From assembly GCA_945873095.1 (NCBI GenBank), contig CAMCBU010000007.1, forward strand, positions 24,180 to 88,179: DNA of 64,000 nucleotides, written 5' to 3'. This document shows, in pieces, positions 9,268-17,857 of this stretch. Numbering within the stretch: the first letter of the stretch is position 1; each line of letters opens with the position of its first letter. The position numbers and the translations under genes are program-made. Source of the DNA: Klebsiella pneumoniae (GTDB lineage: Bacteria; Pseudomonadota; Gammaproteobacteria; Steroidobacterales; Steroidobacteraceae). The notes under the pieces were generated by a model. It was not told the DNA's origin and searched no databases. It worked only from the letters and a program-made list of their open reading frames with translations.

Positions 9268-11067
9268 ATGTCGCAACCCCCGTTGATGCGTCTGCCGATC
9301 GGTGGCCTCGTGGCACTGGATGTGCCGCGTCTGGCACTGATGCTGCTCGCCGTCGACCCGGCTTTGCGTGGCATCGCCCTCGCGGCGCCCGCAGGCAGCG
9401 GCAAAAGCGCACTGTTGCACGGTATGCGCGAACTGCAACCGGATCTGCCTTGGGTCGAGTTGCCACTCGGCTGTGACGGCGAAGCCTTGCTCGGCGGACT
9501 CGATCTCGAAGCCACCTTGCACCAAGGCCGTCGCGTCATCCGCACCGGCGCGCTCGCCAGAGCCCACGGTGGGTTTCTTTTGGCCGAGTCCTGCAATCTC
9601 ATGGACGACGCGAGTGCAAATACCCTGCTCGGCGCGCTCGAGGATGGCGTCGTCCGTATCGAGCGCGAGGGTCTCAGTCTGCGCAGCCCCGCCGAATTTC
9701 GCTTGCTGACCAGCTTCGATCCTGCCGAAGGCGCGCCGCGCGCGCACCTTCTCGATCGCCTCGGTCTGATCGTGATGATGCCGACCATTCGAGCAAGCCA
9801 AGCGCGTGCCAGCATCGTCCGGCGACACTTGCAACCGGATACCGAAAGCTGGCGTGATGAAGCGCAGTTATTGCGCGGGCTGATCGAGAGCGCTCGCGAA
9901 CACTTGCCCTGTATCAAGCTCGGTGACCCACAACGTCACGAGCTGATCCGCATGGCTGACGCGCTCGGCGTGCAAGGACACCGCGCCGATCTCTTCGCCT
10001 TGCGTGTCGCGCGCGCGAGCGCGGCCTTGGGTTTACGCGATGCGGTGCAGCGCGAGGATCTGGAGCTCGCCGCACGACTCGTCCTGCTACCTCGCGCCAC
10101 GCGACAGCCGGATATGACGCAAACGGCGCCGCCGCCTGAACCGCCCGCAGCCGATTCCTCGCCGCAGAACGACCAAACCGAGCCCGATTCGAACGCCGTG
10201 CCACCGGAGGATCAACTCGAACTCGCCGAGGAAGTGTTGGAATCTCTCGCCGTGGATTTGCCCGACGCCCTCGCCTCGCTCTCTTTCGCCAGACAACGCA
10301 GCGGCCGCAGCGGATCGCGAGGTGCCACGAGCGGTCAACGTGGCCGGCACGTCGCGAGCGTGCCCGGCTTACCGCGCGGACAGCGTCTCGATGTCATTGC
10401 CAGCTTGCGCGCCGCGGCCCGATGGCAACGCGTGCGAACCCGTCGTCGCCACGGCATCGCGATCACCAGCGACGACTTTCGCATCAAAAAATATCGCAGC
10501 AAAGCCGGCGCCCTCTTCATCTTCGCCGTCGATGCGAGCGGCAGCATGGCGCTCAACCGCATGCGCCAAGCCAAAGGTGCCGTTCACGCGCTACTCGAGC
10601 AGGCTTACGTCAATCGCGACCGCGTCGCGCTGCTCGCCTTCCGAGGTCACGAGGCAAATCTGCTATTGCCACCGACCGGCAGCGTGGAGTTGTTGCGTCG
10701 GGCGGTCGATCAACTCCCCACCGGCGGCGGTACGCCGCTCGCCGCCAGTCTCGTGGCGAGTGTCGAGGTTGCCGAGCAGGCCAGGCGGCGCGGCTTTGGC
10801 AACATCGTGCTCGTATTGCTCACCGATGGGCGCGCCAATGTCGGCTTGAAAGTCGATCGCGCCGGCGTCGATGCTGAGGTGCAAAAGCTCGCTCGAGCCG
10901 TCGTTGCAACGGGCATTCGATCGCTTGTAATCGACACGCAGCGGAGCTTCTTGAGTCAGGGCAACGCGACTCAGTTGGCGCGCGCGCTCGCGGGCGATTA
11001 TCTCTATCTACCCAATGCGCAAGGCACGGCCATCGCCGCGGCGGCCCGTCAGGTTGCCAGTGCCTGA
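9268..11067 (+). CDS. bchD: Magnesium chelatase subunit BchD
   Basis: Platform subunit of magnesium chelatase, 599 residues. It has a degenerate AAA+ domain (PAGSGKSALL near residue 38, LLDRLGLIVMM), an acidic, proline-rich linker around 290-330, and a C-terminal von Willebrand A domain with the MIDAS motif VDASGSM, then GGGTPLA and LTDGRANVG. That order is diagnostic for BchD/ChlD. The reduced ATPase motifs are typical of D subunits. It is co-directional with bchI and ends 19 bases inside the converging PLP-enzyme gene. Confidence 0.9.
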   Translation: MSQPPLMRLPIGGLVALDVPRLALMLLAVDPALRGIALAAPAGSGKSALLHGMRELQPDLPWVELPLGCDGEALLGGLDLEATLHQGRRVIRTGALARAHGGFLLAESCNLMDDASANTLLGALEDGVVRIEREGLSLRSPAEFRLLTSFDPAEGAPRAHLLDRLGLIVMMPTIRASQARASIVRRHLQPDTESWRDEAQLLRGLIESAREHLPCIKLGDPQRHELIRMADALGVQGHRADLFALRVARASAALGLRDAVQREDLELAARLVLLPRATRQPDMTQTAPPPEPPAADSSPQNDQTEPDSNAVPPEDQLELAEEVLESLAVDLPDALASLSFARQRSGRSGSRGATSGQRGRHVASVPGLPRGQRLDVIASLRAAARWQRVRTRRRHGIAITSDDFRIKKYRSKAGALFIFAVDASGSMALNRMRQAKGAVHALLEQAYVNRDRVALLAFRGHEANLLLPPTGSVELLRRAVDQLPTGGGTPLAASLVASVEVAEQARRRGFGNIVLVLLTDGRANVGLKVDRAGVDAEVQKLARAVVATGIRSLVIDTQRSFLSQGNATQLARALAGDYLYLPNAQGTAIAAAARQVASA

Positions 11068-12224
11068 GCGAGATCGGCTTTGAGATCCTCGAGCGCCTCG
11101 AGCCCGATCGACAGTCGCACCGTTGCGGCGTGAATGTCGGATTTGACTCGATCCTCCGCGTCGAGATCCTTGGGCTGCATCAACTGCGGTGGCATCACCA
11201 AAGATTCGGTCGAGCCGAAACTGGGCGTCATCGCGAAATACTGTAGCTTTTCGGCAAACTGCCTACCCGCCTCGGCGCCGGCTACGACATCGAAGGTGAT
11301 GACACAGCCGAAATCGCGCATTTGTCGCCGCGCGAGGTCGGCGCCTTGCGACGACGCGAGACCCGGATAGCGCACTCGCGCACAAGCCGGGTGTGATTCC
11401 AGAAACTGTGCGATCGCCAAGGCACGCGCAGATTGCTCGCGGTAGCGCAGCAGATACGTGCGCAAACCGCGCACCATGAGCGAGGCCGATAACGGATCGA
11501 GCTGTGCGCCAAAGAGACCGAAGTCATGACGCAACCGTCCGACGCTACTGCGATCGCCGATCACAGCCCCGCCCATGACATCGCCGGCACCGGTCGTGAA
11601 CTTGGTCAGACTGTGGATATACAAATCGATGTCGAACTCGCCGTGCTGATGCAAACCTGCCGCGGTGTTGTCGATGACCGTCGTCACGCCGAACTCACGC
11701 GCCATGGCAGTCAGCGCGGCGATGTCGGCGATTTTATTGACAGGGTTGGTCGGACTCTCGAAGAACATGATCTTGACGGGCCGCGATCCGAGCACGGCAC
11801 GCACGCCTTCGAGATCCTCGATCGAGAGCATCGTGTGCGAGATACCAAAACGCGCGAGCAAGGTGCGGATGATATGCCGGGTCGGACCATAACCCTCGAC
11901 GAAAAAAAGCACGTGATCGCCCGACTGGGTCAACGCGAGCAGGGTCTGCGCGATGACGTTCACGCCCGAGGCGGTGGTGAGGCACTCTTCGCGTCCTTGC
12001 AAAGACGCCAACGCCTGCTCGAGCTGCCGCACAGTCGGATTGGAGGCGCGCGAATAGAAGAAGCCGGCACGCTCGCCGCGGTAGACGCGCAGCGTCTCGG
12101 CGACGGTCTCGCTCTCCCATTTGACGTTCTGATAAATCGGAAACAGCAGCGGGTGGTTGTCTGCTGGCGTTTCGACGCCCGCTGGATGCTGTAGCGCCGT
12201 CTCAGCTCGCTCGGGTTTTTTCAT
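11049..12224 (-). CDS. Cys/Met metabolism PLP-dependent enzyme (trans-sulfuration family)
   Basis: 391-residue member of the cystathionine gamma-synthase/beta-lyase family. The Schiff-base lysine is in HSLTKFTTGAGDVMGG (Lys208). Other family blocks are YSRASNPTVRQLE, TTASGVNVIAQTL, FFESPTNP and the C-terminal VRLSIGLEALEDLKADL. It would act in the cytosol on a sulfur amino acid (cystathionine lyase/synthase, O-acyl-homoserine sulfhydrylase or methionine gamma-lyase); sequence alone does not decide. It lies 36 bases after potI on the same strand but has its own TACAAT hexamer 7 nt before the ATG and no Shine-Dalgarno, so it may be transcribed separately. Confidence 0.85.
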   Translation of the reverse strand: MKKPERAETALQHPAGVETPADNHPLLFPIYQNVKWESETVAETLRVYRGERAGFFYSRASNPTVRQLEQALASLQGREECLTTASGVNVIAQTLLALTQSGDHVLFFVEGYGPTRHIIRTLLARFGISHTMLSIEDLEGVRAVLGSRPVKIMFFESPTNPVNKIADIAALTAMAREFGVTTVIDNTAAGLHQHGEFDIDLYIHSLTKFTTGAGDVMGGAVIGDRSSVGRLRHDFGLFGAQLDPLSASLMVRGLRTYLLRYREQSARALAIAQFLESHPACARVRYPGLASSQGADLARRQMRDFGCVITFDVVAGAEAGRQFAEKLQYFAMTPSFGSTESLVMPPQLMQPKDLDAEDRVKSDIHAATVRLSIGLEALEDLKADLAQALAT

Positions 12225-12231
12225 CGCCCGG

Positions 12232-12237
12232 ATTGTA
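12232..12237 (-). promoter_or_regulatory. -10-like hexamer for leaderless PLP-enzyme gene
   Basis: TACAAT on the minus strand, ending 7 nt before the ATG at 12224; no Shine-Dalgarno lies between. This predicts transcription beginning at the start codon. Confidence 0.4.
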
Positions 12238-12260
12238 CCGAAACGCCCGGCGCTCGCTCG

Positions 12261-13112
12261 TCAGGGATTTCCGTCATTGTGCGCCATGCGCTCTTCGCGG
12301 GCGCGACGCTGTTCCTCGCGGCGCATGTAGAGCGTCGACAACACGACGCCCACCGCAACCACCAGCACCATCAGCGTCGCCAAGGCGTTGATGTAGGGAC
12401 TGACCCCGCGCCTGACTCGCGAGAAGATCTCCATCGGTAGAGTCGAAGAGCCCGGACCGGAAACGAACTGCGCAATGACGACGTCGTCCCACGAGAGCGT
12501 GAACGCCAACAGCCAACCCGAGACCAGCGCCGGTGCGATCAGCGGCAACGTGATACGAAAGAACACCGTCGCCGGCTTGGCGCCCAGATCGAGGGCGGCC
12601 TCCTCGAGTGAGTCGTCGAAACCCGCGAGACGCGACTGCACGATGACGGTGACATAAGCCATCGCGAAGGTGATGTGCGCGATCGTGATCGTCACCATCC
12701 CGCGACCCGAGGGCCAACCGATCGCTTGCTCCAACGCCACGAACAACAACAACATCGCAATACCGGTGATGATCTCCGGCATCACCAGTGGGGCCGTCGT
12801 CATCGCCGAGAGAAAAGCGCGCCCGCGAAACGGTCCGAAACGCGTCAACACGACACCGGCGAGCGTGCCGAGGATCACCGCACCGCTCGCCGACATGGCG
12901 GCGACCTTGATCGAGATCCAAGCCGCGCCGAGCAGTTGGTCGTTCTCAAGTAGCCGCGCATACCACCGCAGTGTCGGCGAGTTGTCTCGATCCCACACCG
13001 TGACGAGACGCGAGTTGTTGAACGAGAAGACGATCATCGAGAGGATCGGCACGTAAAGGAACGCCAAACCCAACCCGAGCATGGTCGCGCGGAACCAGCC
13101 GCTCTGCTTCAT
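12261..13112 (-). CDS. potI: Putrescine/spermidine ABC transporter permease PotI
   Basis: Inner-membrane permease of 283 residues with about six hydrophobic segments. The ABC-permease coupling loop reads EEAALDLGAKPATVFFRITLPLIAPAL. The N-terminus WFRATMLGLGLAFLYVPILSMIVFSFNNS is typical of PotI/PotC. The ATG at 13112 is chosen (GAGGG upstream); an in-frame extension to 13223 lacks a membrane-protein start and would overlap potH. It follows potH by 10 bases as the last gene of potFGHI. The C-terminal tail after the last helix is rich in Arg and Glu. Confidence 0.93.
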   Translation of the reverse strand: MKQSGWFRATMLGLGLAFLYVPILSMIVFSFNNSRLVTVWDRDNSPTLRWYARLLENDQLLGAAWISIKVAAMSASGAVILGTLAGVVLTRFGPFRGRAFLSAMTTAPLVMPEIITGIAMLLLFVALEQAIGWPSGRGMVTITIAHITFAMAYVTVIVQSRLAGFDDSLEEAALDLGAKPATVFFRITLPLIAPALVSGWLLAFTLSWDDVVIAQFVSGPGSSTLPMEIFSRVRRGVSPYINALATLMVLVVAVGVVLSTLYMRREEQRRAREERMAHNDGNP

Positions 13113-13122
13113 GCGCGCGCCC

Positions 13123-14046
13123 TCATCGTCGTGCCGCCTCGAGCTCGCGCCGTTGATGACGCTGAAAGAGCAGGATCGGCAGCAACAAGACCAGCAACAG
13201 GACGATGGCGACCGCGCCGGCAACAGGCCAATTCCGCGCGCCGAAGAACTGCGCCGAGAGCACCGTACCGATCATCAGTTGATCGGTACGACCGAGCAGC
13301 GAGGGAATGACGAACTCGCCCACCGCCGGAATGAACACGAGCAAACAGCCGGCGACGACACCCGGCGTCGACAGCGGCAACGTCACCTTGAAGAACGACT
13401 TGAACGGTCTTGCCCCGAGATCCGCAGCCGCTTCGAGCAACGTGAGATCGTGTTTTTCGAGGTTGGTGAACAGCGGCAAAATCATGAACGGCAAGTATGA
13501 ATAGACGATACCGATGTACACCGCGAAGTCGGTGTAGAGCAGCGTCAGCGGCTCATCGATGAGCCCCATGGCGAGCAGCGTGTTGTTGATCACGCCGTTC
13601 GTTTTGAGCAAGCCGACCCAGGCGTAGACGCGCAGCAGGAAGGAAGTCCAGAACGGCAGAATGATCAGCATCAACAGCAGATTTCGAGTGCTGGGCTTCG
13701 AGCGAGCGATGGCGTAGGCCATCGGATAGCCGATCAACAGGCACCAAAAAGTCGACACGGCTGCAACCTTGACCGAGTACAGGAAGGTGTGGAGGTAGAG
13801 ACTCTCGCGCCACAACACTTGGTAGTTGTCGAAGTTAAAACTCACCACCAAACGCCGAGTTTCCTCGACCCACTCCAGCAACGGCGCATAACCCGGCTGG
13901 ATCGGCTGCATCCACGAAAAAGAAATCTTCAGGACGATGACAAACGGGATGGCGAAAAACGCCAACAACCATAGATACGGCACCCCGATGACGAGATTAC
14001 GGGGCCGGCTCCAGCTCTTGACGGTCGATAGCAGTGCGCGACGCAA
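13123..14046 (-). CDS. potH: Putrescine/spermidine ABC transporter permease PotH
   Basis: 307-residue inner-membrane permease with about six transmembrane segments. PotH/PotB landmarks are PYLWLLAFFAIPFVIVLKISF at the start, NNTLLAMGLI, and the coupling loop LLEAAADLGARPFKSFFKVTLPLSTPGV. It pairs with PotI to form the membrane channel and docks on the ATPase PotG. It starts 10 bases after the potG stop and ends 10 bases before potI. Confidence 0.93.
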   Translation of the reverse strand: MRRALLSTVKSWSRPRNLVIGVPYLWLLAFFAIPFVIVLKISFSWMQPIQPGYAPLLEWVEETRRLVVSFNFDNYQVLWRESLYLHTFLYSVKVAAVSTFWCLLIGYPMAYAIARSKPSTRNLLLMLIILPFWTSFLLRVYAWVGLLKTNGVINNTLLAMGLIDEPLTLLYTDFAVYIGIVYSYLPFMILPLFTNLEKHDLTLLEAAADLGARPFKSFFKVTLPLSTPGVVAGCLLVFIPAVGEFVIPSLLGRTDQLMIGTVLSAQFFGARNWPVAGAVAIVLLLVLLLPILLFQRHQRRELEAARR

Positions 14047-14056
14047 GCTGATCTCG

Positions 14057-15166
14057 CTATTGGATCAACACGACAGGGCTCGAGGCGTGCCACGAGAGAT
14101 GCACCGTCTCCTCCCACACGATACGCTCATCGTGACGTTCGACGTTCGGAATGGTCACTCGAACCAACCGTCCCGACGATAACCGCACCAGATAGATCGA
14201 CATGTCACCCATGTAGGCGATTTCTTTGACCACGCCCGTGACGTGATTCTCACTCGTGACGGGTGTCGAGCGCGACATCTCGATTTTCTCGGGGCGGATG
14301 GCGACCGTCACGGACGCCTCGGGTGGCGCACTGATGCCGTGACTCACGAACACGGTCGTCTCGAGCTCCGGGCAGCCGATACGCACATGGGCCGGCTCGT
14401 CTTCGATCAACTTGCCCTCGAACATGTTGACCGAACCGATGAAGTCCGCCACGAAACGCGAATTCGGAAACTCGTAAATATCGGTGGGGGTACCAACCTG
14501 CACGATTTGCCCCTTGTTCATGACGCCGATGCGCGAAGCGAGCGTCATTGCCTCCTCCTGGTCGTGCGTCACGACGACGAACGTCACGCCAAGCTGTTCC
14601 TGCAAATTGATGAGCTCGAACTGCGTGTGTTCGCGCAATTTCTTGTCGAGCGCGCCCAAGGGCTCATCGAGCAGCAGCAACTTCGGCTTTTTGACCAAAG
14701 CGCGCGCCAACGCCACACGTTGGCGCTGACCACCGGACAACTGATGCGGCTTGCGCTGCGCGAAATCACCGAGCTTCACGATACCGAGCATGTCATCGAC
14801 ACGACGGCGAATGTCGTGCTTGTCGATACCCTCCTGCTCGAGGCCGAAGGCGACGTTCTGCATCACCGTCATATGCGGAAAGAGCGCATACGACTGGAAC
14901 ATCATGTTCACCGGTCGCTCATAAGGCGGAATACCCGCCATGTCTTGACCGTCGATGAGGATGCGGCCCGAGCTCGGCGTTTCGAAACCCGCCAACATGC
15001 GCAGCAAGGTCGTCTTGCCGCAGCCAGACCCGCCGAGGAGACAAAAGATTTCGCCCTTGTAGATACTCAAGGACACGTTGTCGACGGCGACGAAATCGCC
15101 GAAACGTTTCGAGACACCTTCGATCCGAAGGTACTCGTTATGGCGGTCGACGACTCTTTCGGCCAA
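14057..15166 (-). CDS. potG: Polyamine ABC transporter ATPase PotG
   Basis: 369-residue ATPase energising putrescine import. It shows Walker A GGSGCGKTT, Q-loop MMFQSYALFPHMTV, signature LSGGQRQRVALARAL, Walker B LLLLDEP and the switch histidine in VVVTHDQEEA. A C-terminal TOBE-type domain (about 290-369) is typical of PotA/PotG. The start is TTG with GGAGGG 7 nt upstream, a strong site that justifies the unusual codon. An intrinsic terminator separates it from potF, so ATPase and permeases are probably made at lower levels than the binding protein. Confidence 0.94.
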   Translation of the reverse strand: MAERVVDRHNEYLRIEGVSKRFGDFVAVDNVSLSIYKGEIFCLLGGSGCGKTTLLRMLAGFETPSSGRILIDGQDMAGIPPYERPVNMMFQSYALFPHMTVMQNVAFGLEQEGIDKHDIRRRVDDMLGIVKLGDFAQRKPHQLSGGQRQRVALARALVKKPKLLLLDEPLGALDKKLREHTQFELINLQEQLGVTFVVVTHDQEEAMTLASRIGVMNKGQIVQVGTPTDIYEFPNSRFVADFIGSVNMFEGKLIEDEPAHVRIGCPELETTVFVSHGISAPPEASVTVAIRPEKIEMSRSTPVTSENHVTGVVKEIAYMGDMSIYLVRLSSGRLVRVTIPNVERHDERIVWEETVHLSWHASSPVVLIQ

Positions 15167-15182
15167 GAGACACCCTCCGAAG

Positions 15183-15221
15183 AAAAAAGACCTGCGGCAA
15201 CCCGTCGGGCCGCCGCAGGTC
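15183..15221 (-). terminator. Intrinsic terminator/attenuator between potF and potG
   Basis: On the minus strand a 10-bp perfect stem (arms 15189-15198 and 15212-15221, GACCTGCGGC against GCCGCAGGTC) is followed by six Ts (15183-15188). It lies just after the potF stop and before potG, the usual place for partial termination that raises binding-protein expression over the ABC components. Confidence 0.8.
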
Positions 15222-15239
15222 TCTGCGATGGCTCCGTCG

Positions 15240-16346
15240 CTACTGGCCCGCTTTGAAGCGCGTCCAGCTCGCGGTCAGCAGCTGCGTGAACGCGTCACTC
15301 TCGGCGAGATCGACCTGCAAGCGCGTCTTGACCTCGTCGCTCGGGTAGATCGCCGGATTCTCGAGGATATCCTTCCTGACGAATTCTTTGGCCGGATTAT
15401 TGAGGCTCGCGAAACTCACGTAGTTGGTGTTCTTCGCGGCCACTTCCGGACGCATCAAATAGTTGATGAAGGCGTGAGCGTTCTCGACGTTCTTGGCATC
15501 CTTGGGGATGGCCAGCATGTCGAAGAACATGATCGCGCCCTCGCGCGGCAGCTTGTAGTCGATCTTGATGCCGTTCTTGGCGTCACGGGCCGTACCAGCC
15601 GCCTGATACACGTCGCCCGACCAACCGAGCGTCAGGCAAATCTCACCGTTCGCCAGATCGTCGATGTACTTGGAGGAGTGCACGTATTTCACGTAAGGGC
15701 GAATGGCAAGCAGCGTTTTCTCCGCTGCCGCGAGATCTTCCGGATTCTCGCTGTTCGGATCTTTGCCGAGATAAACGAGGACGGTGCCGAGCACTTCGGA
15801 GGGCGCATCGAGGATCGACACGCCACAATCGGCAAACTTCGAGATGACCTTCGGGTCGTAGAACATCGCAAAGCTGTCGATCGGCGCGTCTTTCATGCGC
15901 TCGTTGATCTTGTCGATGTTGTAGCCGACACCCGAGGTGCCCCAGAGATGATTGACCGAATGCTCGTTGTTCGGGTCGTGGCGGGCGACCTTGGCCATGA
16001 GTTCGGGGTCCATGTTCTGCAAGTTGGGCAGTTTGCTCTTGTCGAGCTTCTGGAACACGCCCGCCTTGATCTGCCGCTCGAGGAACGACGCTGACGGCAC
16101 CACGATGTCGTAGCCCGTGCTACCCGCCAGCAACTTGGTCTCGAGCACTTCGTTCGAGTCGAACACGTCGTAGGTGACGTCGATGCCCGTTTCTTTCTCG
16201 AAGTCGGTGATCACCGTCTCGTCGATGTAGTCCGACCAGTTGTAGACGTTGAGCACCTTCTGCTGTTCTGCCGGCTTGTCACCACAAGCCACCAACATAG
16301 CCGAGATGGTCACGGCAACGAGTGCCGCACGGGCCGAAGTATTCAT
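15240..16346 (-). CDS. potF: Putrescine-binding lipoprotein PotF
   Basis: 368-residue periplasmic substrate-binding protein. An N-terminal hydrophobic signal ends in a lipobox-like LVAC (Cys about residue 21), followed by the PotF/PotD opening LNVYNWSDYIDE. Further family blocks are YDIVVPSASFLERQI, LWGTSGVGYN and ICLTLGWSGDV. It captures putrescine or spermidine and delivers it to PotHI. It has GGGAG ahead of the ATG and a recognisable promoter at 16400-16428 whose spacer contains a run of eight Gs. spuC lies immediately upstream on the same strand. Confidence 0.93.
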   Translation of the reverse strand: MNTSARAALVAVTISAMLVACGDKPAEQQKVLNVYNWSDYIDETVITDFEKETGIDVTYDVFDSNEVLETKLLAGSTGYDIVVPSASFLERQIKAGVFQKLDKSKLPNLQNMDPELMAKVARHDPNNEHSVNHLWGTSGVGYNIDKINERMKDAPIDSFAMFYDPKVISKFADCGVSILDAPSEVLGTVLVYLGKDPNSENPEDLAAAEKTLLAIRPYVKYVHSSKYIDDLANGEICLTLGWSGDVYQAAGTARDAKNGIKIDYKLPREGAIMFFDMLAIPKDAKNVENAHAFINYLMRPEVAAKNTNYVSFASLNNPAKEFVRKDILENPAIYPSDEVKTRLQVDLAESDAFTQLLTASWTRFKAGQ

Positions 16347-16399
16347 TTCGTGGAGGTCTCCCTGAGAGTCGACGTGGCGCGCACCATTGCGCTGCCGCT

Positions 16400-16428
16400 T
16401 TTATAGCGCAGCCACCCCCCCCTGAAAA
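16400..16428 (-). promoter_or_regulatory. potF promoter with a G8 tract in the spacer
   Basis: Minus strand: TTTTCA (16428-16423), exactly 17 nt, TATAAA (16405-16400). Eight consecutive Gs (16422-16415) fill the spacer next to the -35 box. Slippage in this run would change the -35/-10 spacing, as in known phase-variable promoters. Predicted start is about 45 nt before the potF ATG. Confidence 0.5.
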
Positions 16429-16446
16429 GCCCGAGCGAGTGAAATC

Positions 16447-17850
16447 TCAGAGCGCCCCTTCAGCGCGCAGTGCATGGTGCAACTCGTCGAGGGTTTGCAC
16501 CGCTTTGGACACGAGCTCGTCGATCTGCCGTGGCTCGATCACGAGCGGCGGCGCAACGATCAGTGTGTCCCATACGGCGCGCATCACGAGGCCATTTTTG
16601 ACCGACAGGTCGCGCGCGCGCGTGCCGACCGTACCGCGCTCCGGAAAGAAACGCCGCGACGGCTTGGCCGGAACGAGCTCGAGTGCCCCGAGCAGCCCGA
16701 GCGATCGCGCCTCCCCGACGAGCGGGTGCTCGGCGAGCTGACGCCAACGCGAGGCGAAGTACGGCGCGAGTTCGTCTCTGACACGCTCGACAATCCTTTG
16801 CTCGCGCAGAATCTTGAGGTTCGCGAGCGCCAATGCCGCAGCTGCAGGATGACCCGAGTAGGTGTAGCCGTGGGCGAACTCACCGCCCTCGCGTATCAGC
16901 ACTTGCGCGACGCGCTCACCCACCATCAAGGCACCGAGCGGCAGATAGCCCGAGGTGATCGCTTTGGCGAGCGTCATGAAATCTGGCCGGGTGCCGTAGT
17001 GTTCGCAGCCGAACCACTGGCCGGTACGTCCGAAGCCGCAAATCACCTCATCGGAAGCGAACAAAATGCCGTAGCGATCGACGATGCGCTGAATCTCGGG
17101 CCAGTAAGACTCGGGCGGGATGATCACACCACCGGCTCCCTGTATCGGCTCGCCGATGAACGCAGCGACGCGCTCGGGTCCGAGCTCGAGAATCTTGCTC
17201 TCGAGCTCACGCGCGGCCTGCAGCCCGAATTCTTCCGGGGTGAGATCAGCGCCGCACTCGAACCAGTACGGCTGACCGATATGCACGATGTCGGGAATCG
17301 GCAGTCCGCCCTGCGCATGCATCGCCTTCATGCCGCCCAAAGAAGCCCCTGCCACGGTGCTGCCGTGGTAGCCGTTCCAACGGCTGATGATGACGCGCTT
17401 CTCGGGCTTACCTTGCAAGGCCCAGTAACGCCGCGCGAGTCGTACGAAGGTGTCGTTGGCCTCGCTGCCGGAACCGGTAAAGAACACGTGCTGAAACTGC
17501 GGCGGCGTCAATTCCGCCAACAGCGCTGCGAGCTCGATCGCCGGCGGATTCGCACATTGAAAAAAGCTGTTGTAGTAGGGCAGCTGCTGCAATTGTCGGT
17601 ACGCAGCCTCAGCGAGCTCCTGCCGTCCATAGCCGAGCGCAACGCACCACAAACCCGACATGCCATCGAGTATCCGATGCCCCTCCGAATCATGCAGGTA
17701 GACGCCCTCGGCGTGCGTGATGATGCGCGCGCCCTTGGCAGAGAGTGCCCGGTGATCGGTAAAGGGATGCAGGTAGTGCGCCGCATCGAGCCGCTGCCAC
17801 TCAGCCGTGCTGCGCGCGCCTGCGATATCGTCTGGTTGCTCGAGAGTCAT
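16447..17850 (-). CDS. spuC: Class III aminotransferase, putrescine/polyamine type (SpuC-like)
   Basis: 467-residue PLP transaminase, likely moving the amino group of putrescine or a related amine to pyruvate. Landmarks are LDGMSGLWCVALGYGR, FFTGSGSEANDT, NGYHGSTVAGASLGG, GEPIQGAGGVIIPP, ASDEVICGFGRTG and the PLP lysine in TLAKAITSGYLPLGA (Lys296). Its place 7 bases after a PuuA-type synthetase and just before potF supports a polyamine role. Related omega-amino acid:pyruvate and GABA aminotransferases share these motifs, so substrate is inferred from context. Confidence 0.85.
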   Translation of the reverse strand: MTLEQPDDIAGARSTAEWQRLDAAHYLHPFTDHRALSAKGARIITHAEGVYLHDSEGHRILDGMSGLWCVALGYGRQELAEAAYRQLQQLPYYNSFFQCANPPAIELAALLAELTPPQFQHVFFTGSGSEANDTFVRLARRYWALQGKPEKRVIISRWNGYHGSTVAGASLGGMKAMHAQGGLPIPDIVHIGQPYWFECGADLTPEEFGLQAARELESKILELGPERVAAFIGEPIQGAGGVIIPPESYWPEIQRIVDRYGILFASDEVICGFGRTGQWFGCEHYGTRPDFMTLAKAITSGYLPLGALMVGERVAQVLIREGGEFAHGYTYSGHPAAAALALANLKILREQRIVERVRDELAPYFASRWRQLAEHPLVGEARSLGLLGALELVPAKPSRRFFPERGTVGTRARDLSVKNGLVMRAVWDTLIVAPPLVIEPRQIDELVSKAVQTLDELHHALRAEGAL

Positions 17851-17857
17851 CGCCGAC

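Noticed and set aside
14243..16094. Long rightward open frames opposite potG and potF
   Set aside because: Antisense shadows of well-supported leftward genes in GC-rich DNA; no recognisable domain or start signal.
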